Source: Microdochium bolleyi
Taxonomy: Eukaryota; Ascomycota; Sordariomycetes; Xylariales; Microdochiaceae
Length of the DNA stretch: 64,000 nucleotides
Reading direction: 5' to 3'
NCBI GenBank assembly: GCA_001566295.1
Contig: KQ964266.1
Span: 310,001 to 374,000 of the forward strand
The position numbers were made by a program, and so were the translations under genes. Of this stretch, positions 55,600 to 64,000 are shown in pieces. The notes beneath the pieces are model-generated. The model was not told the DNA's origin. It saw nothing but the letters and a program-made list of their open reading frames with translations, and did no database searches. Each line of letters opens with the position of its first letter. Positions within the stretch are counted from its first letter, which is position 1.

Positions 55600-57408
55600 T
55601 CAAATGGCCTTTGTGCGTGAGAATAAACTGCTATAGACAGCGTCCACAACGGGTGCGGCGCTGATCATCCGGCCACCGAAGTAACGGCCGTTCAAACCCT
55701 TGATGGCGTTCTCCCCGCCCTGGACTTTGTCGAATTTGAGGTAGATGTCGCCCTGTGAGTTCGGATCGAGCGAAATATGGACCACGTGGCCATACTTGTC
55801 TTCTGCTTCCTGCCGAACGTCATCCTCCAGTTCTTTGGGCCAATTGTCACCTTCTTCCCTGTGGTAATGATTAGCACTGCAAGTCTTGTTGAAAAGTTCG
55901 GCAAGAGACTTACTCAGCTGGGTCAAACATATTGCGCAGAAGGACGCAGCGACTGGCCATGTTGACATTGACAGGTAAGGGCTTGGTCTCAGTCTTGGGC
56001 TTGAGGACCTGCCTCTCGTCACGGCCAGCGGTGGCCGGTTCATCTGTTCGAGCAAGCTTCCTCATCAGAGCATCGCGACTGTAGTTATTGAAGTTGACGC
56101 CAGCAACGTCAGTGTCGTCAAGGGCGCTCGCGCCGCCAGTCTTGTCGTTGTCACGCCCACCCGCGCGATCAAAATTGGGATTCTGCTGGCCACGACCGCC
56201 GGCGCCAGAAAAGGCAGATCCCTGATACTGTTGGTTTGGGCCCTGGAATCTCTGCAAGAGGTTGGCAGTTGACTCGGGGGTGAACTTATCGTTTCCAAGA
56301 CCAACACGGATGGGTCGGCCGGCGAGATCGAATCCGTTCATCTTCTCGAGAGCTTCGCGAGCTTGATCTGCGTCACGGAACCTATAAAGTAGTTAGCATG
56401 CGACGAAAATGATCAAGTTTCTTGGGAGGAACCTACTGGACAAAGCCATATCCGCGGCTCCTGCCGTTGTCATCTTTCTGCAACTGAACAAACTCTAGCT
56501 CGCCAAACGGCTCAAAAACGTTCTGCAGATCCTGCTCAGTGATACTGAAATGGATGTTACCAACGTAGAGGCGATGAAACGGCACCGAGTGGGTCTGGCC
56601 TCCTGAGCCTTCTGGATTGCGGACTTGGCGGTTTTTCTCAGCTTCAGTGAGCTGCACGATGACAGGAATACCTAGTAGCTTCTGGCCAGTGAGCTGAAGT
56701 GCGGCAGTTACGGTCTCCTCATCCTTGAATTCAACGTAGCCGACACTATTTGGTGGAGTTAGCATTGGTTTCAAAAACGACCCGAAGATAATAGTGGAAG
56801 CGAGAAGACACATACCCTTTAGATCTCCCACTAATGCGATCCTTGACGATCTGGGCCTCGTTGACCGCGCCAACCTTCTCGAAGAACTCCTTCAGTTCCT
56901 TTGTGCGCAATCTGGCAGCGAGCTGCTGGACGAACACAGTCCGCTTGTCACGTTCATCTTCCGTGGGCTGTGGGGGGGAGTCGCGCTTGGGCGTGCCTCT
57001 GCCCCGCCGCCGGTCGTCGTCTCTGCGAGAATCACGCTCCCGACGGTCATCCCGGTAGCGGTGGTTGCGACGAGGGGAGCGAGATCTAGAGCGATCCCGG
57101 CGTGAGTAATGGTCATCGCCGCCTCTGTAACGCCGTGAGTGTCTAGACCGGTCATCATCGCGACTCCGGCTACGGCGCCTACCGCTTCTGTGGCTTCCTG
57201 CATCGCTTCGAGGTGTGCCCTGGCCGTCTTCGACTCTGTCGCGATCCCGACGCGCCCCATTGCGGTCTGGACTACGATCTCGACGACGGTCACTACGATC
57301 GGAGCGCGGGGTGTCTTCTGGCTCGCGGCTCAGCCGGCCATTTCTGCTCTCATCGTTCTTGCCATTCGCGGTTGACTCGAGAAGAGCCTCGACGTCGAAT
57401 GTGGCCAT
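55600..57408 (-). CDS. rsd1: RBM39/Rsd1-type splicing factor
   Basis: Exons 57408-56816, 56745-56437, 56381-55914 and 55858-55600; introns are 70, 55 and 55 nt; 542 aa. An N-terminal RS/RD/RE-rich region (about residues 20-160) is followed by three RRMs. RRM1 has TVFVQQLAARLRTKELKEFF and GYVEFKD. RRM2 has RLYVGNIHFSITEQDLQNVFEPFG and RGYGFVQFRD. The C-terminal UHM-like RRM3 has CVLLRNMFDPAEEEGDNWPKEL and DIYLKFDKVQGGENAIKGLNGRYFGGRMISA. This architecture is the CC1-like family (human RBM39, S. pombe Rsd1), which couples U2AF/SF1-type interactions with pre-mRNA splicing in the nucleus. All splice phases close. Confidence 0.93.
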
Positions 57409-60400
57409 GCTGCTGGCAGTTGGCTGGAGGAACAGGGCGTGGAGTAAGGACGAGGGCTTGGCCTCGGTGTTGGGAGGTCGTGGACGAGCGCGAGGACTAT
57501 AGTGACTGGTCAGACCTGGGCGATGTGTGAATGCGAAGCGGGCAGACAACGGCTGCAAGTTCGTCGGTCTCGATGTTCTCGTGCCGGGGAGACGTGCAAG
57601 GATGGGGGTGCGTGCTCGAGAAGTGTGGTTGTACTGACGGTAGGGAGCTGAGCAAGGAGCGACATCAATTCTGGTGGCTGACGCCTGGAGATCCAAGGAC
57701 TTGGGCACGATCTTGCTCCACTTTTGTGCAGGTTTTGGAGGCAGTGGCACCTGCCCCAAGTCATGTCCGATCGCTTACATAATGCACTGGGGCCTGGCCT
57801 CTGCCGAGTCCACAACGTCTCTCGGCCTGTGCAGGAAGGCGTTGTTGATGCTGATGTCTTTCACAATGGCATGGGAAAGCTGCGCGAAATGGCAACGGCG
57901 CGCCTCAAAGCAGCTCAACGAGACTTGTGCCCATGTCGCGAAATGTCTATTATCTCTGTGCCAGTCATCGCGCGTCTCGTGCAGTAACCGACTTGGCAAA
58001 CATCGAGCGTAGGGCGTGTGCTGCTCCGTCAGTCCCATCTGGAGATTATTGATCCACCTCGGTATCCTACCAAGGGAATGGCTTCATTGCTTGAAGGCAA
58101 GTCAACTCAATCTGCAGGATCTCAGGACAGAAGCGAAGGGTAGGCACCTCGTTCGGCTTCTGAACATACCTCGACATTCTTTCCTCGAAGAATCATACCA
58201 TAGGAAGGTCTGTGTCTTTGTGGTATCACTGTTGCTGCCGCACCCTGGTACAGGCTCTCTGTGAGTGGGCATGCAGGCCAGGCCTCCTGAACTCCTGAGA
58301 CTCGTGATCATCTCAGACGCCAACCTTCAAGAACCAATTGTGTGAACTCAAGTACAGCCTGGGCAGACTTACATTTGGCAGCCTTGTTGTTATCAATGCA
58401 TGTATATGAACGAAGACATGGCAGCACACTCTGGTGCTGAGGATATGGACCTCGCAAGTGCACACAGCCCCTCTTCTAAGCCCCATCACCTGACTGGCAA
58501 GCCATGAATGCAGAGGGTTTCGAAAGAAAAATGTCACGCGAATGTGTGGCAACAAAGAGGCTCCTTATCACAGGGGATACTTTGCCTGAGGAGATATCTG
58601 ATTCCATTGCCATGAAGTGTCAAAAGCACATGTCTGCACGACGACATGGCAATCTGCTTTTGTTCCCCGAAACAGGTACTGCAGAACGACTGTCACAATC
58701 TCAGGATCAACTGTCTGCAGACCTTGGTGTCCCGAAGCGCAGAAGAAAGTCCTTGCGGCAGCCATAGCGTCTCTTCGCTCTGCGATGCCTTCTGATGGCG
58801 AGCAGCATGAACTATAATGGCATGCTCGTTCCTGACCATCAGAAAAAGGTGTCTTGATCCGAGCTATACAGGTGCACTCTTCGGCTTCAATTGTCTTCAA
58901 GCCTTTTCTATTCACAACCATGCTCTCTAGCTCAATACAAGTGGGAGGTTTCTGGTGTCAGCCACGAGCTATGAATACTGCTCACGGGATTCATCTGGCC
59001 GGGCAAGTATCGAGGCGACTTGTGGTCAGAAAGCTGGGCATTTCTGTGCCCGCAAACTGCGATCTATGTGGCTGTGCCGCGCACTTATTGGTTTGGGTGA
59101 GCCTCGCTCCTAGTTCGATGCAGCGCCAGTTCTTGCTGCAAGGTCGCTGCAACATACGGCGGGAGCGGAAATTCTAGGTCCCCAGATCGCATTCGCTTGC
59201 TTTTGTTCGCGTCTAGTATGGCGAAGTGCGACCAGAGGCTCGATCGGCAGTGCGCAGTCTGCCCAAGGACCCTGCACTAGTCTCTCCGCGACCACTCACC
59301 TGAACCTCACATTTCAAACACATCGCTCGCGACGAACAATGATCGCAGCGGTATGTCGCCAGCACCATATAGTATTCTGAGGTCTAGCTTTCATCTGGAG
59401 ACAGAAATGATGAGGTCGGATCCTCTGGGACCGCACAAAGAATTTCCTAAAGTTTCCCCCGTGCCGTGAGCGGATCTTGACTATGGGCTGCATCGTGCAC
59501 GATCTCAAAGTAGAGGCTGCTAGGCACAAAGAGCACCGCAACGACTATAAGAACGAACGCGTGTACGATACGAGTACACCCTTGAATGACCTAGACCCTC
59601 TCATCGACTCCCATATGCCCAGTTACGGCTTGCCGTACGCTATGGTGCATAGTCTGATTCGACGGCTGCTCAGTTCACGAGAAGCCTTTGGTGGTGAATG
59701 AGGATAAGGCAGCCTGATGACAAGTAGTATCAGGTAACAATGCAATGCATTCAGCAATCCCAATGTATCTTCAAGAATGAGTGTATAAGGATTGGTTGTG
59801 TTCATATATGTCTACGGACTGCCTCATCTAGGGCCAGTAGATCTCGTCAACCCAGTTGGGCATCTGCATGTCGACTGATCCAGAGAGCACAACGTAGATA
59901 ACACCAAATCACCCTCAGGTGATGCCCCCCAAGACTTCTAGCTGTTGGGAATCCTGACCAGTGGTCATACGCTGGGCAAATGCACATCGATACGCAGCCG
60001 GCTAGAGTGGGCACTTCCTGTGAAGGAGAGGCGCCCCTCTTCCTCGAGGACATTGATATTCACCCGGGCAACAACGACAAAGCCAGCAAGTCATCCTGCA
60101 CGGCCCTGGGACACAATAGCAAAAACTTCCATTGCTCTGTTTGCCGCACTCTTCCTCGATCTCTCCCTTCTTCTTTCCCCAGCTTGACCTGACCCCATTC
60201 AGGCTCGGCTCCCTCCCATCGCCCATTGTTTCCCCGACAATTGCTGCAGGCCCCAGTCTGCCTCGCCCGAGAAGGATAAAGTCTGCCATACACCATCGTC
60301 TCTAGTCCTTTCATCACTTTTTCACCTCACCTTCCTCAGGCGAAGTCACAAAGCACTGCCACGAGGAAGGCCGTCCGTCGTCTCGCCTTTCACATCCTCC

Positions 60401-60510
60401 TTCCACCAGATTCCTCCTCCACAAGCCCCGTCCTTGCGGTCCTCACATAAAAGAGTCTGAAGCACCCATCTTCTGTTCTTGTGTGATCTCAGCATCACAA
60501 GCCCGTCAAG
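57409..60510. other. 3.1-kb stretch without a recognisable gene
   Basis: Open frames on both strands stay below about 120 codons and show neither domain motifs nor a convincing exon chain. It includes the rsd1 promoter (left) and, on the right, the pyrimidine-rich leader of the Gln-rich gene (about 60290-60510). The middle (58.0-59.9 kb) could hold a non-coding transcript or a decayed gene. Confidence 0.45.
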
Positions 60511-63500
60511 ATGGCGGGTCCGCCGAGTATAGCGAGCAGTGACTCGAGCGGCGGTGGTGTCTCCCTTAGGCCTCGCGCCGACTCTTTGGTGGTCGCTCAG
60601 CTCAACCAGCAAGGCGGCTCTCAACAGATGCGCACCTTTCCACCAGATGACAAGTTTCTGCCTCGAGAGGTGGTCTTCTCGTCCCCTCAGATGATGCATT
60701 CCGAGCAGGCATTTGCTCCTCCCTTTGGCACACCCACACAGCAGACCCTCACTCCTTACAAGGCGTATAATCCTCAGCAGCCTACTACCACGGCGCAGAA
60801 GGATTTCCCTCGCCAAGATCATGATTTCCATCTGCCCGAGCCATTTCCTCCTCCCGCAACTCTACCCACACCTCAGAGAGTTGCAGCGGCTCAGCCGGCG
60901 TTTGCGCCAAACCATCACCCCCATCTCTTGGAGAACGAGGCATCATTCGCGCAGGCTTCTCGATCGTTTGGGTACAAGGACGATTCTTTCAAGCCAGATC
61001 ACAAGGCAGCCATATCAGTTGCGCCTCAGGTTGCTCCATCGCGTCCGAATACCTCTTCGGGCGCCAAGAAAGGACGTCGCTGCCGCGGTGCAAACAAGAA
61101 TCACCACCCACATATGAACCCTCTACAGATGCACCCTGTTCATGTCCGCCTCCCGAACAACAATTTCCAACCCCAGTTGCACCAGTCTCAGAATCAGCAG
61201 ACAAGTCATCAGCAGGGTCATCTGGTCAATACCCCCCAGAATCAACAGATAGAGAATCTCCTTCCCCAGATGAACCAGCCTCAGTGCCAGCTTCAGAGCA
61301 AACAGGTCAGCCAGCCTCAGAATGAGCCGATGGTCCTGCCTCAGGATCAGCAGATCAACCGTCTTCAGAACCAAAAGATGGAGCAGGTCGACCTCCAGTC
61401 GAATTACCAAGCTCACCGTCAGCAGCTGGCCATGCACCATGATCAACAGGTCATGCAGATTCCGAACCAGCAAATGCCTCAGGCTCATCAGCAGCAGATG
61501 GGCCAGATCCCGAGTCGGCAGCACAGAGAGATTGTTCACCAGCAGCCGCCTCATCCTGCGGAGGTCAGCCTGCCGGCCTGGCATCCTGGTCCCATCCACA
61601 ACTTCTCTCAGCAGGTATGCATATGATCCCAATATTTATCCGTATATGTCAAAAGACTGACAAGGTCTGTTTTGCTCAAGTCCCTCGGACAGAGGGTCAC
61701 AAACATCGATAATCGCCTTCGTCTCCTCAACCAGGCTGTCCACATGATCACCGGCCCCAGCAGCGATCTGGCTATTAATTGCCACAACACGGTCCAGGAG
61801 GTTGCTGCCATGATGAGTGACACCATCAACGAGCTCATCCGCGAGCACGATGTGTCTCTACGGCAGCGCGTGGATGAGCTGGACAAGCTGAAGAGCGAGC
61901 GAGTAACCATAAACATCCAGCACACCCGTATGAACAGGGAGCTCACGATCGCCAACGACAATGCCAGCTTCTTCCATGCGCAGAATTCCCGTCTCAAGGA
62001 GCGGATCGCAAATCTGCAGGAAGAGTCAGCGACCATCACTGTAGAGGCTCAGCGCTTCCGAAAGCATCACAATCAGCTGGTAGATGGCTACAAAGAGCAG
62101 GACCAGCTTAACTTTGCCAAGATTCAGGTATGTTTCTGTCTCTCTTGACTATCTTTATATAGTTGCCCTTTACTGAACGTCCGCGCAATGTCATAGGATT
62201 TGGAAAGCAAGCTTCAAGAACTGCAGCTTGCCAACTCGAACAATGGCACTCCTGGTGGCACTGTTTCGCAGCCTATCAACTCGCAGCCTTCCAACCCCGT
62301 GTCTGATGCAAAGAACATGGCCGTAGTCAAGTTCAATGGTTCCAAGACAGCACCTGCTGCAACTGCTGAGCAGAGCTCAAGATTGGTGGTCAGCGATTCC
62401 AAGCAGCAGATCACATGCGGTGATCTCATGCCAATGGGGGCAGGTAAGTTCCAGAAAATTCTCGCAAACAACAACAATCCGCTCTTCAACCCCAAGGCTC
62501 CATCTTGGGAGCCATCCATCGCGAGCACACCCAGTCCAGCTAAGGCGGCCCTGGGCAACACAGCCCGGCCCGCCTATGCTACCAACCCAATCGGCTCGGT
62601 CAGCTCTGCCAGCTCGACCAGCATGGCCACTACTGGCTATCCCTATCGCGGTGGCGAGCCTCCTCGTGCACCCAAAGTGATGAGGATCGCAGAAGCGGCT
62701 GCTCGGGCAGCTTCACGCGACCGCGCCGCCCAACATGGCCCCCATCGTCCTGATACGCCCTCCAACGGCCGAGCCAGTAATGAGGAGGCTGTCATGGCCC
62801 CGTCTACTTTAGTCTTTGTGCTCAGAGACCATTCTGTTCTTGATGCTCGCTATGCCGAGGCCTTCGGCATAGTATGCCCTCCCACTGTGTTGCCCCCGTT
62901 CAGCCCCAGCGGCATGGCCGACCAGACTGTAGTCACCTATCCGCTTCCCTCGACCAAAGAAGTCACGGAGCAGATGTGGATTCAGGCTCGCAGAAAGGCA
63001 ATCTGGGACTCCCACGACGCCAAGGCTGCGATCGAGCACATCTATGAAGTCACCAAGGGCTACGTGGTCCGCTGCCACGACGGAGCGCCGCCCGTCACTG
63101 CCAACAACGATCTGGTTATCTACGACCCTGACACCTGGTCTTACATGATCGGTCTCGTCTCCCCCAACGCCGATCACGGCTCGTCTCACATGAAGTTTCT
63201 CCTCAGCGAGCCTCACTACCGTCCTTTCATCATCGAGCGCATGATCGTGGACTACATCTTCACTAAGATGTTCAGCCCTTCCATCTTCATGGGTTACTCT
63301 GCTACCATGGACGACCACCTCTACGCGCTCCAGGACCAGCTCATGGGTCTAGGCTCTCGTAAGTTTCCCTTTTGTCACCTCCACTTCGCTTCTCATTATC
63401 ACGCATGTTGCGGGCCCGGCACTTTGTCGCTAACTCTCTACTATCTCATCTTCACAGTCAACCTGAGCTACAGCGATAACCGCGGACGCCTTCGCCAGCG

Positions 63501-63942
63501 CGTGGTCAACGACCACGCCAAGCTCGCCCGCGAGATCCTCGAGCAAAAAGATATTAATGCCTTCCGCCGCGTCGTCATCGACAAGCACGCCGTTGCCATC
63601 TTCCACCTTGTCAAGTCCCTGCGCTGCGTCAACGTCAGCGAGGCCGATTGCCTCCGCCTGCTCAAGGTCCTGTGCGGTGCCGTCTAGGAGGCGGCCACCA
63701 AGATCTGGACCAGCAACGCGACCATGCACTACTACTTCCCTCAGTGCGGTGGACCGCTCTGCATGGCCTCCATGAACATCCTCAACGAGAGACAGGTCGG
63801 CCAGAACATCTACCAGCTCCAGGGCTCAAGCGCACGAGTCATGTTTGTGGTCACTCCGACCTTGACACTGCGTGATGATAACCAAATGGGTTACCTCAAG
63901 ACCTTCGGCATCCGCAAGTCCGAGATCATCGTCACGAAATAA
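60511..63942 (+). CDS. Gln-rich coiled-coil protein with internal in-frame TAG
   Basis: Exons 60511-61614, 61681-62127, 62197-63358 and 63458-63942; introns are 66, 69 and 99 nt; all phases close. I do not recognise the family. The N-terminus is Pro/Ser-rich. Residues about 205-350 are strongly Gln-rich with repeats such as QNQQ and MNQPQ. Exon 2 encodes a coiled coil (LGQRVTNIDNRLRLLNQAV, MNRELTIANDNASFF). The C-terminal 350 residues look globular (TLVFVLRDHSVLDARYAEAFGI, MKFLLSEPHYRPFIIERM, LAREILEQKDINAFRRVVIDK). TAG at 63685-63687 ends the frame at 980 aa, inside this globular domain. The same frame then runs 84 more codons (EAATKIWTSNATMHYYFPQ...) to TAA, giving 1065 aa. The third intron is also in frame and stop-free. 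Confidence 0.78.
63676..63699 (+). promoter_or_regulatory. 9-bp hairpin with in-frame TAG in loop (Gln-rich gene)
   Basis: GGTG-CCGTC (63676-63684) pairs with GGCGG (63690-63694) and CACC (63696-63699), with one bulged C (63695) and one G-U pair. The loop is TAGGA, identical to the loop in the coiled-coil gene, and begins with the in-frame TAG. Confidence 0.7.
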
Positions 63943-64000
63943 GGTACATGTTAAGAGGCTGTGGTCATTTGTGAAATTGTCTGCTAACTTTCACATACAC

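Noticed and set aside
10..63942. UAG reassigned as a sense codon in this genome
   Set aside because: The KH protein, NmrA-like, Ima1, Syn8 and MetE-like genes all end on TAG at natural C-termini, so UAG works as a stop. Context-dependent decoding fits better than a changed code.
1..64000. CRISPR arrays, transposons, telomeric repeats
   Set aside because: No spaced identical repeats, no transposase or reverse-transcriptase motifs, no terminal repeats and no TTAGGG runs were seen.

Overview
The window reads as nuclear DNA of a filamentous ascomycete (Pezizomycotina, most likely Sordariomycetes). Genes are compact, with short introns (about 50-200 nt) that have GTAAGT-like donors, CTAAC/CTGAC branch sites and CAG/TAG acceptors. 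The gene set is typically fungal: Zn2Cys6 regulators, Dsc3, Scs7, Ima1, a SPO22/ZIP4 meiosis protein and a eukaryotic xanthine dehydrogenase. The species cannot be named from sequence alone. I see no transposon, rRNA, confident tRNA or CRISPR array.

Layout. 0-5 kb: an Arg-rich unknown protein (+) and a Syn8-type t-SNARE (+). 5.5-10.4 kb: a small mitochondrial protein (-), a Zn2Cys6 factor (+) and a MetE-like protein (-). 12-20 kb: a three-KH RNA-binding protein (-), a long coiled-coil protein (+) and an alpha/beta-hydrolase (-). 21.6-27.8 kb: an AcuM-type gluconeogenesis regulator (+) and SPO22/ZIP4 (+). 27.9-34.1 kb: an NmrA-like protein (-) and xanthine dehydrogenase (-). 35-38.4 kb: mitoribosomal protein Rsm25 (-) divergent from a mitochondrial PPR protein (+). 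39.5-44 kb: COX8 (-) and the exosome helicase Mtr4 (+). 44.5-48.3 kb: Ima1 (-) and Alg14 (+). 48.5-54.4 kb: kynurenine aminotransferase (-), Dsc3 (+) and Scs7 (+). 55.6-57.4 kb: an RBM39/Rsd1-type splicing factor (-). After a 3.1-kb stretch with no recognisable gene comes a Gln-rich coiled-coil protein (+) at 60.5-63.9 kb.

The main discovery is shared by four plus-strand genes: the Arg-rich protein, the coiled-coil protein, SPO22/ZIP4 and the terminal Gln-rich protein. Each has exactly one in-frame stop, always TAG, and the same reading frame continues past it with protein-like sequence to a second stop 76-179 codons later. In all four the TAG sits in the tight loop of a strong local hairpin; two loops are the identical UAGGA. 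This is the signature of the sexual-stage A-to-I mRNA editing known in Sordariomycetes, in which UAG becomes UGG (Trp). One of the genes is a meiosis gene, and the restored Trp there fits the TPR consensus. Five other genes in the window appear to end normally on TAG, so a general reassignment of UAG is unlikely.

Most other genes are housekeeping. Several are divergent pairs that may share promoters: Rsm25/PPR (both mitochondrial gene expression), COX8/Mtr4, Ima1/Alg14 and kynurenine aminotransferase/Dsc3.
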